A stretch of 41,608 nt of DNA from Bacillota bacterium (GCA_023416745.1 JAEZHF010000083.1:1-41608), one strand, 5' to 3'; counted from the stretch's first letter, positions 23,935 to 32,626 are shown. Notes: generated from the letters alone by a model not told the origin. A program made the numbers and translations.

Positions 23935-25740
23935 CTAGTGCGTGATATCCTTTTTCTTAAACACCAGCATGGACACGACCACGCAGACTGCGGACAGCGC
24001 CAGCAGCATGATTATACCATAGGTCAGGCTGATCGGCACGCCATTTTGTATCATCGTCTGCACCGGCGTCATCATCCAGCCAGTCTGCGGACGGAAGAAA
24101 TCGGATATCTGTAAGTAAGGGATGGGTGTCCAGGCCAGCCAGTCTGCCATGGTGGTGTAAGCCAGCACGGTCATGCCAATCACGCTGGCCACGAAGCATA
24201 CGATGGGCACAGCGATGGACACCGCGATGTTCTTCACCAGCACGGACAGCATATACGCCACACAGTACGCGAACACGATGGTCACGATGCACGCAAAGAA
24301 CTTGGGTATATAGTAGCCAAAGAAGCCAACTGCGCCCGTCACCGTGAAGTTGGGGAACGCAAAGTCGCCAAACCCAAAGCAGATGCCGTTGGCCACGATG
24401 TTGAGCACGATGCCCGCCACATACATGACGAGACACAGCAGCAGCCCCGCAACGAATTTGGACATCAGTATTTTTATACGCGTTTTGGGACGGATCATCA
24501 GCAGGCGGATGGTACCCATCTGGAACTCGCTGGCCATCAGCCAGCCGCCCACCAGTATGCCGAACAGCGCCACCAGTATGGAATAAACCAGGAACTGCAC
24601 CGTGATGCTGCGCGCACCCGTCGGCACGTATTTCATATCGGGCTGCTCCGCATCCAGACAGCTCTGTGCGATGATGATGTCGTTGTTGTACTTGGCAATC
24701 TGCGCGTCAATGGCCGCGGAATAGCGGGCATACGTACCGTACTGCCTAGCGAGGTACGGGTCCTGATTGAATTCTTCCTCCGTCATCTTGGTCGTATACA
24801 TGATGTTGTTGCGGTTGTTGGTGATGTCGTCCAGCGCGGTGTTCTGCCACACGTTTGCCATCGGCCTGATGTCGTGAGCCAGCCGGTACTCCAGTATCGG
24901 GATGTTGTTATCCTTCACCAGCTGGATCTGCTTTTTGATATCCTCAATCTGGCGGCCTAAGTTTTCTTCCTGATCCGGGTGTTCGGCAATATCCTGCTCC
25001 AGAATCTCGATCTGCTCCTCCATGCTCTTGATGTTGTCGTTTTCCTGCTGTATCTTCAAATCGATATACTTGGGGAAATTGTCGTTCTTCACAACGTCAA
25101 ACAGCGCTTGAATATCGCTTTCCGCCTCGTCCAGCGCAGCCAGACGCTCTTCCGGTGTGATGTTCACATACTTCTTGTTGTACGCTTCATCCTCCATATA
25201 CACGAACATCTGCATCGCTTCCTTCAACTCCGCAGGGTCTTCATGATCGATGTTCTCATAGATGAACTTATCAAACAGCGGCTGCTGGTTCCACCCAAGG
25301 TCCACGCGATAATCCTCGTATGAGGTGATATAGCTCGCCAGCTCCACGAAGTAGTTGAGCTGCACGTCCACCACCCGCAGCCAGATATCCAGCGCGCCGG
25401 GCGTGGTGAACCACGTCGCGTCCACTTCCGTCTGCTGCCGCTGCATTTCCTGTATGTTCCAGTAATACGGGTTGTCCGGCGTGATGGTCACACCGTTCAC
25501 TGTGATGGGGTTTCCCTCGCCGCCGGGATAATACATATCCTTGTACGCATACTCCATTGCATAAGACCGGCTGGAGTAAATGATCGGCCCGCCGCCCATA
25601 TTGTCCTCAGCGTTAGCCGACAGTGCAGAGATGACCGGGGCCGCGATGCTGACAGCCAGTATCAGTATGCCGAATATCAGCAGGAACTTAACCCGAAGTA
25701 TATTTTTGAATTCAGTACCTATCTGTCTTAAGAATCCCAT
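23935..25740 (-). CDS. ABC-2 type permease with large extracellular coiled-coil domain
   Basis: A 601-residue transporter subunit. ATG 25740 (MGFLRQIGTEFKNILRVKF) has AAAGGA 8 nt upstream; the longer open frame is the shadow of the ATPase gene. One membrane helix (20-40) is followed by some 330 extracellular residues that are acidic and rich in heptad-like helix (KIQQENDNIKSMEEQIEILEQ). Six or so helices then follow from about residue 350. Typical ABC-2 permeases have far smaller loops, so this domain likely contacts the wall or a partner such as the PASTA protein. The ATPase gene ends 35 bases upstream. Confidence 0.85.
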   Translation of the reverse strand: MGFLRQIGTEFKNILRVKFLLIFGILILAVSIAAPVISALSANAEDNMGGGPIIYSSRSYAMEYAYKDMYYPGGEGNPITVNGVTITPDNPYYWNIQEMQRQQTEVDATWFTTPGALDIWLRVVDVQLNYFVELASYITSYEDYRVDLGWNQQPLFDKFIYENIDHEDPAELKEAMQMFVYMEDEAYNKKYVNITPEERLAALDEAESDIQALFDVVKNDNFPKYIDLKIQQENDNIKSMEEQIEILEQDIAEHPDQEENLGRQIEDIKKQIQLVKDNNIPILEYRLAHDIRPMANVWQNTALDDITNNRNNIMYTTKMTEEEFNQDPYLARQYGTYARYSAAIDAQIAKYNNDIIIAQSCLDAEQPDMKYVPTGARSITVQFLVYSILVALFGILVGGWLMASEFQMGTIRLLMIRPKTRIKILMSKFVAGLLLCLVMYVAGIVLNIVANGICFGFGDFAFPNFTVTGAVGFFGYYIPKFFACIVTIVFAYCVAYMLSVLVKNIAVSIAVPIVCFVASVIGMTVLAYTTMADWLAWTPIPYLQISDFFRPQTGWMMTPVQTMIQNGVPISLTYGIIMLLALSAVCVVVSMLVFKKKDITH

Positions 25741-25775
25741 TGTCTTTGTCCTTTCTCCGTTATTGCGATATCCGG

Positions 25776-26699
25776 TTATCTGATTTGCGTCTTGGTGCCG
25801 GTCGTCATCGAAATGAAGTCCTGCTCCAGCGTGCGGTGAGAACGGTTCACCGCGTATATGTCGATGTCCATCTTCACCAGCGCGCGTATAATTTCGGGTA
25901 TCTGGTCGCGCTTCATCACCACGGTCACGTTGCCGTTCTCGCGGTCGCAGTTGGCATCCAGGCTCTTGAAATATTCGTAAACCCTGTCGTTGTCGCCGGT
26001 GGCAAACGCGTAGCTGTAGATATCCTCGTCGGTCGCTTCCTGCACCTGATCGATTGTCTTCTCGCCGATGATCACGCCGTTGTCGATGATGTAAATGCGG
26101 TCGCACATCAGCTCCATCTCCGCAAGCAGGTGGCTGGACACGAATACGCCCACCTCAGCGTTCTTGGAAAGGTACTTCAAAAGGTCGCGCAGCTCCTTGA
26201 TGCCGATAGGGTCAAGGCCGTTGGTCGGTTCATCCAGCACCAGCAGACGCGGCCGGTGCAGTAGGGCCTGCGCGATGCCCACGCGCTGGCGCATACCCAG
26301 CGAATAGGTTTTGACCTTGTCATTGATGCGTTGAGACATCTTGACCAAGCCGACCACCTCGTCTATGTGCTCCTTTTTAATGCCCTCGTGCAGCGCCGCA
26401 AAATATTCAAGGTTCTGCCGTCCCGTCATCCTCTTATAAAGGTCCGGGTTCTCCACAATGCCGCCCACGTTGCGCATTGCATTTTCAAAATCCGTCACAA
26501 TATTATGGCCGCAGATGTTGATCTTGCCGGCGGTGACGGAGAACAGCCCCATCACGGATTTAATAGTCGTCGTCTTTCCGGCACCGTTAGGCCCCAAAAA
26601 GCCCACGATCTCGCCCGAGTTGACCGTCAAAGAGATTTCGTCCAGTATTTTTTTGTTCTTAATGACCTTTGTCAGGCCTTCAATCTTCAGCAGTTCCAA
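25776..26699 (-). CDS. ABC transporter ATP-binding protein, BcrA type
   Basis: A 307-residue ATPase. TTG 26699 is chosen because AAAGGA stands 7 nt upstream, giving MELLKIEGLTKV. Walker A is GPNGAGKTT (36-44), the signature is YSLGMRQRVGIAQ, Walker B LLVLDEPTNGLDP, and the switch histidine is in VFVSSHLLAEME. A C-terminal extension of 90 residues resembles that of bacitracin/lantibiotic-type exporters. First gene of the operon with the permease and PASTA protein; a candidate ECF-type promoter precedes it. An exporter linked to antibiotic or wall stress is a fair inference, not proven. Confidence 0.9.
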   Translation of the reverse strand: MELLKIEGLTKVIKNKKILDEISLTVNSGEIVGFLGPNGAGKTTTIKSVMGLFSVTAGKINICGHNIVTDFENAMRNVGGIVENPDLYKRMTGRQNLEYFAALHEGIKKEHIDEVVGLVKMSQRINDKVKTYSLGMRQRVGIAQALLHRPRLLVLDEPTNGLDPIGIKELRDLLKYLSKNAEVGVFVSSHLLAEMELMCDRIYIIDNGVIIGEKTIDQVQEATDEDIYSYAFATGDNDRVYEYFKSLDANCDRENGNVTVVMKRDQIPEIIRALVKMDIDIYAVNRSHRTLEQDFISMTTGTKTQIR

Positions 26700-26747
26700 T
26701 GACGTGTCCTTTCCCACACAGTGAAGTGCAATTTTTATCCTAATTTA

Positions 26748-26772
26748 GACGTCACAGAAACCAAATAGTTCC
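26748..26772 (-). promoter_or_regulatory. candidate ECF-sigma promoter of the ABC-PASTA operon
   Basis: On the minus strand GGAAC (26768-26772), exactly 16 nt, then CGTC (26748-26751), 49 bp before the ATPase start codon. GGAAC/GAAAC-N16-CGTC is the layout of envelope-stress ECF factors such as SigM and SigW. I saw no comparably good sigma-A site nearby. Confidence 0.45.
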
Positions 26773-26921
26773 CCAAAATGACATCTTTTTTCCGAAATAT
26801 TTTTCTATACTAATGGCTTGAAATCCTCTCTTACCATAGCTCACCAGAACTTTTATTTATACGATTGTTTACCTTTGCCGATGAATCTATACTTACCCGC
26901 CGACCGCATTTCCGCTGCAAG

Positions 26922-26941
26922 AAAAAAGGCGCTGCTGCGCC
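26922..26941 (-). terminator. terminator of the CPBP gene
   Basis: On the minus strand GGCGC-AGCA-GCGCC is followed by TTTTTTC. It starts 17 bases past the stop codon. Confidence 0.8.
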
Positions 26942-26957
26942 ATTTCATTATACCGTG

Positions 26958-27812
26958 TCAGCTGCTCCGCTCTGCGTCTGCCGATTCGGGCAGACCGCCC
27001 CTCATCGTTTTCGAGAACACAGCGACGGCGGCCGCCGCCGCGCATATAACAGCGACGGATACCGCTGTTTTGGCGATATCATCCGCCATGCCATTGAACG
27101 AAAACGACGGCGTGAGTATGCCCGTCATCGTAATAGTATAATGATACAGTATCATGGCAAGCACACTGCCTTTGGTGCGGTTGTAGATAAACGTCATAAT
27201 GACGCTGTGCGCCGTCAGGTTGACCGGCCCCAGCAGCAGAAAAATGGGTATAAACAGCCATCCGTACGAGCTGTATGCCATATAGTCGGACGGCAGGTGC
27301 CATACCCCCCATACCAGCCCCAGCAGCAGGCTGGCGGGCAGTATACCGAAGCGTTTCTGCATGGCCGGAAGAGCGTATCCCCTCCAGCCGATTTCTTCGC
27401 CGAAGCTGGAGAAAACCGGCCAGACGAATCCCATCACCATCATCATGCCCGGTACATTGAACATGACGCTTCTGCCGGTCAAGGCCTGCAGCCCCGCCTG
27501 CGCCAACGTCAGCAGCGGCACGGTCAGTATCGACGCTGCGTACCAGCCGGCCCCGAACCGGCTCTTTTTGATGCCGGACAGCAGTGCGCCCGCTTCCCTT
27601 CTGCCGCCTGCGAGCAGCGCCGTGGCGATACCGGCTATGCTGGGGCCGAAGCCTCCCATAATTGCAAAAATGATGAATGATGGCGGCATATTTCCGCTCA
27701 AAACCGCGTCACTCGCGGTTGAGAATATCAGCCCCGACCACCAGCCCCACGACCAGAGGAAAGCCAATACAAAAAAGATGAAAAGCCTGTGTTTTTGAAC
27801 CCATGGTTTCAT
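26958..27812 (-). CDS. CPBP-family intramembrane metalloprotease
   Basis: A 284-residue membrane protein. ATG 27812 is preferred because AAGGGGG lies 8 nt upstream; an ATG two codons earlier is too close to that site. About eight helices are visible. The CPBP (Abi/Rce1) signatures are present: Glu-Glu in FGEEIGWRG (E139-E140), WHLPSD with its histidine, and a later YHYTITM. Family members cut membrane-embedded substrates, and in Firmicutes several confer bacteriocin self-immunity. The gene is alone and ends in its own terminator; nothing nearby names the substrate. Confidence 0.88.
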   Translation of the reverse strand: MKPWVQKHRLFIFFVLAFLWSWGWWSGLIFSTASDAVLSGNMPPSFIIFAIMGGFGPSIAGIATALLAGGRREAGALLSGIKKSRFGAGWYAASILTVPLLTLAQAGLQALTGRSVMFNVPGMMMVMGFVWPVFSSFGEEIGWRGYALPAMQKRFGILPASLLLGLVWGVWHLPSDYMAYSSYGWLFIPIFLLLGPVNLTAHSVIMTFIYNRTKGSVLAMILYHYTITMTGILTPSFSFNGMADDIAKTAVSVAVICAAAAAVAVFSKTMRGGLPESADAERSS

Positions 27813-27892
27813 AGACATATCCCCCTTATGAGGGTCTAATTCGCCGCTTTTCGCGAAATTCCTTTACGCATTCACCATGCTTTTTACGGAAC

Positions 27893-27915
27893 AAAAAAGG
27901 CGCAGCTGCTGCGCC
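27893..27915 (-). terminator. terminator of the DUF4491-DUF454 pair
   Basis: On the minus strand GGCGCAG-CAG-CTGCGCC is followed by TTTTTTG, starting 19 bases past the stop codon at 27934. Confidence 0.85.
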
Positions 27916-27933
27916 AGAAAAGATTGCCGTTTA

Positions 27934-28344
27934 TCATTCTTCCACACGGGCATCTGCCTTTTGGACGCACGCATCGCGTGACCCGGATGGTCTCGTCTTG
28001 ATCAGCAGCAGGTGCAGCGTAACGCCCGCGCCCACCACCCCCAGCAGCAGATATATCCAAGGCTTTTCCACGAATACAGCGGAAACACCGAGCAGCACCC
28101 ACAGCAATATGATGCCGCGCATCTTGGCTGCTTTGGTGACACCCCCACCGTTTCGGTAATGCTCGATGTACGGCCCGAAGAAGCGGCTGCGCAGCAGCAT
28201 CTGATAAGCTTTCGGTGAACTGGCGGAAAAGCACCCTGCCGCCAGCAGCACGAAAGGCGTCGTGGGCAGCACCGGTATCACGACCCCCACAGCGGCCAGT
28301 GCCAGCAACAGACCTCCGCATGCAATCAGTATATATCGCTTCAT
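27934..28344 (-). CDS. DUF454 (YbaN-like) membrane protein
   Basis: A 136-residue protein with about three membrane helices. It shows the family start KRYILIACGGLLLALAAVGVVIPVLPTTPFVLLAAGCF and SPKAYQMLLRSRFFGPYIEHYRN, diagnostic of DUF454 (E. coli YbaN). The family's function is not known. Its ATG overlaps the stop of the DUF4491 gene by 4 bases, so the two are co-translated. Confidence 0.85.
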   Translation of the reverse strand: MKRYILIACGGLLLALAAVGVVIPVLPTTPFVLLAAGCFSASSPKAYQMLLRSRFFGPYIEHYRNGGGVTKAAKMRGIILLWVLLGVSAVFVEKPWIYLLLGVVGAGVTLHLLLIKTRPSGSRDACVQKADARVEE

Positions 28345-28658
28345 GTCTGCTCTTCCGTTTCTTTATCAGCCACGCCTTTCCGACGCGGGTTTTCGGGGAA
28401 CCAGCCCTTCTTCACGCGCTCCTCCTGCTCGTGCAGCTCCCGTATGCTCCACAGCAGCGAGCAGCCCAGTACCGCCGCCAGCGCGGGCAGCACAACACCA
28501 GGCAGCCACAGCGACGCGGCACAACACGCAAGACCAACCGCCAAAAAGGCCGGCCACACGCGCTTGCCGAAATGGTATTCCGCTTTGATGACGACCGGAT
28601 GCAGCGCCCCGATGATCACGAACGCGCCCACACCGATCAGTAAGCCTTCATAATTCAT
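28341..28658 (-). CDS. DUF4491 small membrane protein
   Basis: A 105-residue protein with three hydrophobic helices and a charged C-terminal tail (ELHEQEERVKKGWFPENPRRK), the pattern of DUF4491, a family seen mainly in Firmicutes and Bacteroidetes. AAGGGA precedes the ATG by 7 bases. It is the first gene of a two-gene operon with DUF454. The function is unknown. Confidence 0.75.
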   Translation of the reverse strand: MNYEGLLIGVGAFVIIGALHPVVIKAEYHFGKRVWPAFLAVGLACCAASLWLPGVVLPALAAVLGCSLLWSIRELHEQEERVKKGWFPENPRRKGVADKETEEQT

Positions 28659-28673
28659 ACAATGTCCCTTTTA

Positions 28674-28705
28674 GGCGGCGGATGCTTTGCCGTGCATCCG
28701 CCGCC
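28674..28705. terminator. strong hairpin after katG
   Basis: GGCGGCGGATGC (28674-28685) pairs perfectly over 12 bp with GCATCCGCCGCC (28694-28705), loop 8 nt. It lies just past the katG stop, but no T-run follows leftward, so it may stabilise the mRNA 3' end as much as end transcription. Confidence 0.6.
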
Positions 28706-28716
28706 CTGCTTTACGT

Positions 28717-30918
28717 TCAGACGATATCAAAACGATCCGCGTTCACGATCTTGTTCCAGGCCGCGATGAAGTCCTGCACAAATTTCTCCTGCGCGTCGCC
28801 TTCACCGTAGACCTCCGCCAGCGCACGCAGCTGAGAATTGGAGCCGAATACCAGATCCACACGTGTCGCAGTCCATTTGAGCACGCCAGTCTTGCGGTCG
28901 CGGCCTTCGAATACGTCCTTATCGTCCGCAGACGGCTTCCACTCCGTGCCCATGTCGAGCAAGTTCACAAAGAAGTCGTTGGTGAGTGCTCCGGGTCTGT
29001 CGGTGAACACGCCATGCTTAGTCTGCCCATAATTGGCTCCCAGCACACGCAGTCCGCCGATCAACGCCGTCATTTCAGGGGCGGTCAGCGTCAGCAGCTG
29101 CGCGCGGTCAATGAGCATCTCCTCCGCAGGCACGGTGTATTTGGCCTTCTGGAAGTTACGGAAACCATCCGCCTTGGGCTCCATCACCGCGAACGACTGC
29201 GCATCCGTCTGTTCCTGCGATGCGTCGGTGCGGCCCGGCAGGAACGGCACAACCACATCAATTCCTGCATTCTTTGCCGCCTGCTCGATGGCTGCCGCGC
29301 CACCCAGCACGATCAGATCAGCCAGCGATACCTTCTTGCCGCCGCCCGTCTGTGCACCGTTGAACTCCGTCTGTATCTTCTCCAGCACCCCGAGCACCTT
29401 TGCCAGCTGCACCGGCTCATTGACATCCCAGTCCTTCTGCGGGGCCAGCCGCACGCGCGCACCGTTCGCGCCGCCGCGCATATCCGAGCCGCGGTAAGAG
29501 GAGGCCGAAGCCCATGCCGTTTTCACCAGCTCCGATATCGAGAGGCCCGATGCGAGAATCTTCGCCTCGAGGTCTGCGATATCCTGCCCGTCAATCAGCT
29601 CATGATCCACCACGGGCACCGGATCTTGCCAGATCAGCTCTTCCAACGGCACCTCTGCTCCCAGATATCTTGCGCGCGGCCCCATGTCGCGGTGCGTCAG
29701 CTTAAACCATGCGCGGGCGAAGGCATCCTCAAATTTGTCCGGATGCTCCAGATAGTCCCGCGCGATAGGCGCGTATATCGGGTCGTAGCGCAGCGAGAGG
29801 TCCGCCGTGGTCATCATGGGGCGCAGCTTCTTCTTCGGGTTGTGCGCGTCCGCCACCATGTCCTCTTCCTCGACATCCTTGGCCAGCCACTGGTGCGCAC
29901 CCGCCGGGCTCTTCACCAACTCCCATTCGTATTTGAACAGCACCTTGAGATACCCCATGTCCCACTTGGTCGGATTGGGCTTCCACGCACCCTCGATGCC
30001 GCTGCCTATGGCATCGCCGCCCTTGCCGCTGCCGAAGCGGCTCTTCCAGCCAAGGCCCATCTGCTCGATAGGGGCGGCTTCCGGCTCAGGCCCCACCAGC
30101 GCCGCATCGCCCGCGCCGTGGCACTTTCCAAACGTGTGCCCGCCCGCCACCAGCGCGACGGTCTCCTCATCGTTCATCGCCATGCGCGCAAATGTATCCC
30201 GCACGTCACGCCCCGAGGCCACCGGGTCCGGATTGCCGTTGGGGCCTTCCGGGTTCACATAGATGAGGCCCATCTGCACGGCAGCCAGCGGATTTTCGAG
30301 ATCACGCTCGCCGCTGTAACGCTCGTCGGCCAGCCACTTGCCTTCAGAGCCCCAGTAGATGTCCTCCTCCGGCTCCCAGACATCCTCGCGCCCGCCGCCG
30401 AAGCCGAATGTCTTAAAGCCCATGGACTCAAGCGCGCAGTTGCCCGCGAGTATCATCAGGTCCGCCCAAGATATCTTCTTGCCGTATTTCTGCTTGATGG
30501 GCCAGAGCAGCCGCCGCGCCTTGTCAAGGTTCACATTATCCGGCCAGCTGTTGAGCGGAGCGAAGCGCTGCGAGCCACTGCCCGCGCCGCCGCGTCCGTC
30601 GCCCAGGCGATAGGTGCCCGCGCTGTGCCAAGCCATGCGGATGAACAGCGGCCCGTAATGACCCCAGTCGGCAGGCCACCAGTCCTGAGAATCGGTCATC
30701 AGCGTATATAAGTCTTCTTTTACAGCTTTAAGATCGAGCTTATTAAATTCTTCGGCGTAGTTAAAATCCGGATCCATCGGATTACTCAGGGTTGAATGTT
30801 GATGCAGTATCTTGAGATTCAGCTGGTTGGGCCACCAGTCCTTGTTCGAGGTGCCGCCACCCGCGACAGCGCGCTTGCCTGTCATTCCCGTCACCGGGCA
30901 CTTGCTTACTTTTTCCAC
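28717..30918 (-). CDS. katG: catalase-peroxidase KatG
   Basis: A 733-residue haem enzyme, the full family length, that breaks down hydrogen peroxide by catalase and peroxidase reactions. The start is GTG 30918, with GGAGG 7 nt upstream. The distal site R94/W97/H98 is in FIRMAWHSAGTYR, the Tyr of the Met-Tyr-Trp crosslink in GLIYVNPEGPNG, and the proximal haem histidine in GGHTFGKCHG. The second, haem-free half (after about 430) is present and complete. The gene lies 14 bases after perR in one operon behind a PerR-like box, so peroxide induction is expected. The enzyme suggests an oxygen-tolerant anaerobe. Confidence 0.97.
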   Translation of the reverse strand: MEKVSKCPVTGMTGKRAVAGGGTSNKDWWPNQLNLKILHQHSTLSNPMDPDFNYAEEFNKLDLKAVKEDLYTLMTDSQDWWPADWGHYGPLFIRMAWHSAGTYRLGDGRGGAGSGSQRFAPLNSWPDNVNLDKARRLLWPIKQKYGKKISWADLMILAGNCALESMGFKTFGFGGGREDVWEPEEDIYWGSEGKWLADERYSGERDLENPLAAVQMGLIYVNPEGPNGNPDPVASGRDVRDTFARMAMNDEETVALVAGGHTFGKCHGAGDAALVGPEPEAAPIEQMGLGWKSRFGSGKGGDAIGSGIEGAWKPNPTKWDMGYLKVLFKYEWELVKSPAGAHQWLAKDVEEEDMVADAHNPKKKLRPMMTTADLSLRYDPIYAPIARDYLEHPDKFEDAFARAWFKLTHRDMGPRARYLGAEVPLEELIWQDPVPVVDHELIDGQDIADLEAKILASGLSISELVKTAWASASSYRGSDMRGGANGARVRLAPQKDWDVNEPVQLAKVLGVLEKIQTEFNGAQTGGGKKVSLADLIVLGGAAAIEQAAKNAGIDVVVPFLPGRTDASQEQTDAQSFAVMEPKADGFRNFQKAKYTVPAEEMLIDRAQLLTLTAPEMTALIGGLRVLGANYGQTKHGVFTDRPGALTNDFFVNLLDMGTEWKPSADDKDVFEGRDRKTGVLKWTATRVDLVFGSNSQLRALAEVYGEGDAQEKFVQDFIAAWNKIVNADRFDIV

Positions 30919-30932
30919 TTCGTATCCTCCTT

Positions 30933-31322
30933 CTATGTTTTATTTTCATCATCCCTGCAAACAGGGCAGATGCCGTTGAAAAGAATGCGGTGTCCTTCCA
31001 CCGCAAACCCCGTGGCTTTTTCCACGCTGCGGTCGATGTCTCCCAGACTGGCTTCATCAATATTATAGTAGCTGCCACAGCGCATGCAGTGAATATGCTG
31101 ATGCGGCTCCAGATGGATATCAAATCGGTCGGGTGAATCCGGGAAGTTCAGCCGCCGCAACACGCCGTCTTCCGACATCTGGTGCAGGTTTCGGTAAACC
31201 GTACCCAGACTCATCCTCGGGTATGCTTTGCAAATTTCGGCGTACACGTCCTGTGCAGTGGGATGATCCACTACTTTAAGAGCATCCATCACCAGCTGCC
31301 GCTGAAAACTGTTCCGTCTCAT
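30933..31322 (-). CDS. perR: Fur-family peroxide regulator, PerR type
   Basis: A 129-residue metal-dependent repressor. ATG 31322 (MRRNSFQRQ) is preferred: GGCGG lies 7 nt upstream and relatives begin here, while an ATG at 31337 has no ribosome binding site. The winged helix (RMSLGTVYRNLHQM) is followed by the metal site DRFDIHLEPHQHIHCMRCG, two CxxC zinc pairs (CMRC and CPVC) and NIDEA. Adjacent katG and the Asp in DRFD favour peroxide sensing by metal-catalysed histidine oxidation over iron-sensing Fur. A box of the right type covers its own transcription start, so it should repress itself and katG. Confidence 0.88.
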   Translation of the reverse strand: MRRNSFQRQLVMDALKVVDHPTAQDVYAEICKAYPRMSLGTVYRNLHQMSEDGVLRRLNFPDSPDRFDIHLEPHQHIHCMRCGSYYNIDEASLGDIDRSVEKATGFAVEGHRILFNGICPVCRDDENKT

Positions 31323-31342
31323 ATTGATTGCCGCCATTTATT

Positions 31343-31361
31343 AATAATGATTCTTATTATT
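31343..31361 (-). promoter_or_regulatory. PerR/Fur-type box at the perR-katG promoter
   Basis: TAATGAT (31345-31351), one base, then CTTATTA (31353-31359) form a 7-1-7 inverted repeat in an A/T-rich run, close to the PerR box TTATAATNATTATAA. It starts one base from the -10 and covers the predicted transcription start. Confidence 0.6.
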
Positions 31362-31389
31362 ATTATATTCTTATTTCATGACTTGTCAA
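31362..31389 (-). promoter_or_regulatory. sigma-A promoter of perR-katG
   Basis: On the minus strand TTGACA (31384-31389), a 16-nt spacer and TATAAT (31362-31367). Confidence 0.75.
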
Positions 31390-31478
31390 TATATTCTCAA
31401 TAAAAGAACGGATAATTTTTCCGAATGTATACCATATGTTCATCAATACACCATCATAATAGGCATGCCAAGCCGAAT

Positions 31479-31503
31479 AAAAAAGACCGGCTTGCAACCG
31501 ATC
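31479..31503 (-). terminator. terminator of the HD-domain gene
   Basis: On the minus strand GATCGG and CCGGTC (31498-31503 and 31485-31490) pair across a 7-nt loop, followed by TTTTTTATT. It stands about 110 bases past the stop at 31617; nothing else was seen in the stretch 31504-31616. Confidence 0.6.
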
Positions 31504-31616
31504 TTTCATATAAGAACTTGATTTTAAAGAGCAGCCGGGCGGTTTTCCTTCATACCCCAAGTCGTCACGCACACTGTGTTTGCACACTGGTACAATGTAT
31601 TTGATATTTAAGCGGC

Positions 31617-32192
31617 TTACAATTTGCCCTTCAACCCGATATCTTCAGCAGCTGCCTGCATGCCCTTGATGGTGTGCGTAATCAGCTCATCCAGCTCCAT
31701 GGCCAGCATCGCCGCGCCCTGCAGCACCACGTCGCGATTGACGCCCGCCGCAAAGCCCTTAGTCTTCCACTTCTTTTTGACCGAGCTCAGTTCCAGATCA
31801 AGAATGCTGCGGCTGGGACGCATCAGCGCCGTCGCGGCAATCAGCCCCGTCAGCTCGTCGGTGGCAAACAGCACCATCTCCATCCGTTCCACTGGCACCA
31901 CATCGCTCACCAGACCATAACCGTGGCTTTCTATCGCGTGTATATAATCCTCCGGAAAGCCGTGCGGGATCAGCAGCTCGCGCACCTTGTGGCAGTGCTG
32001 CTCCGGATACTTCTCAAAATCGATGTCGTGCAGCAGACCGATGACGCCCCACTTCTCCACGTCCTCTCCGTACATCTCTGCATAATAGCGCATCACCGCC
32101 TCCACCGTCAGCGCGTGGCGCACCAGATGCTCTGCCTTCACGTTCTGTAAAAGTATATCCATTGCCTGTACACGGCTGCAAGTCCATGCCAT
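31617..32192 (-). CDS. HD-domain phosphohydrolase-like protein
   Basis: A 191-residue protein. ATG 32192 has GGGGG 8 nt upstream and includes a first helix that aligns with relatives. Metal ligands of the HD superfamily are visible as H in LVRHALTVE, HD in IGLLHDIDFE, H in YIHAIESHG, and Asp in LFATDELTGLI. The layout matches the small clostridial HD proteins usually called hydrolases, whose substrate is unknown. It stands alone with its own terminator. Confidence 0.8.
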   Translation of the reverse strand: MAWTCSRVQAMDILLQNVKAEHLVRHALTVEAVMRYYAEMYGEDVEKWGVIGLLHDIDFEKYPEQHCHKVRELLIPHGFPEDYIHAIESHGYGLVSDVVPVERMEMVLFATDELTGLIAATALMRPSRSILDLELSSVKKKWKTKGFAAGVNRDVVLQGAAMLAMELDELITHTIKGMQAAAEDIGLKGKL

Positions 32193-32498
32193 CTTCTCTT
32201 CCCCCTGTTGTCTTCGGTATAGTGGCTACATATCCGGCAAACGCCACAAAAGCGCTTCAATCTTCAACCTTTTGTTCTGCGTCTCCGGTTCCTGTCTGAC
32301 ATTTTACCACAATCCCGCATTTACAGCGACAATTCTTCTTTTCAGCGCCTGTTTTTACATGTCCAGTTCGGATATTGGCGTATTTTTCGGCTGCGGAAAC
32401 GGTGTGCAAATTGCAGAACCGTTTCTATATATTCATCATTTTTTGCTTTTTGGAATCATGCCGGTAATGTTCAAATCTATGAGCTATTTTTGTAAAAC

Positions 32499-32520
32499 CG
32501 ATACGATACCTATCGTATCG
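32499..32520. promoter_or_regulatory. perfect 10-bp inverted repeat
   Basis: CGATACGATA (32499-32508), two bases, TATCGTATCG (32511-32520). No T-run of terminator quality follows (TATTTAAAG), so an operator is more likely than a terminator. It lies about 110 bp upstream of the LacI-type promoter. Confidence 0.5.
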
Positions 32521-32613
32521 TATTTAAAGCAATTATACTTTATATTTTAGTTGCTATTTATAATATCGTTTCCCTGTTTCATTTCTACTTTTACCGTGTA
32601 TAAAACGGTCGTC

Positions 32614-32624
32614 GAAACGTTTTC
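32614..32624 (+). promoter_or_regulatory. LacI-family operator
   Basis: GAAACGTTTTC, with the perfect core AAACGTTT typical of LacI/CcpA-type operators, lies 2 bp upstream of the -35. It suggests that the LacI-type regulator controls itself. Confidence 0.5.
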
Positions 32625-32626
32625 TC

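Noticed and set aside
27884..28321. A 145-codon minus frame overlapping the DUF454 gene
   Set aside because: It runs through the DUF454 terminator and is out of frame with the clear DUF454 protein.
28687..30711. A 674-codon open frame on the plus strand opposite katG
   Set aside because: It mirrors the codon structure of katG, has no ribosome binding site or recognisable domain, and katG itself is certain.
32272..32550. A 92-codon plus-strand frame in the gap before the LacI-type gene
   Set aside because: It has no ribosome binding site, atypical composition, and spans a perfect inverted repeat; more likely chance.
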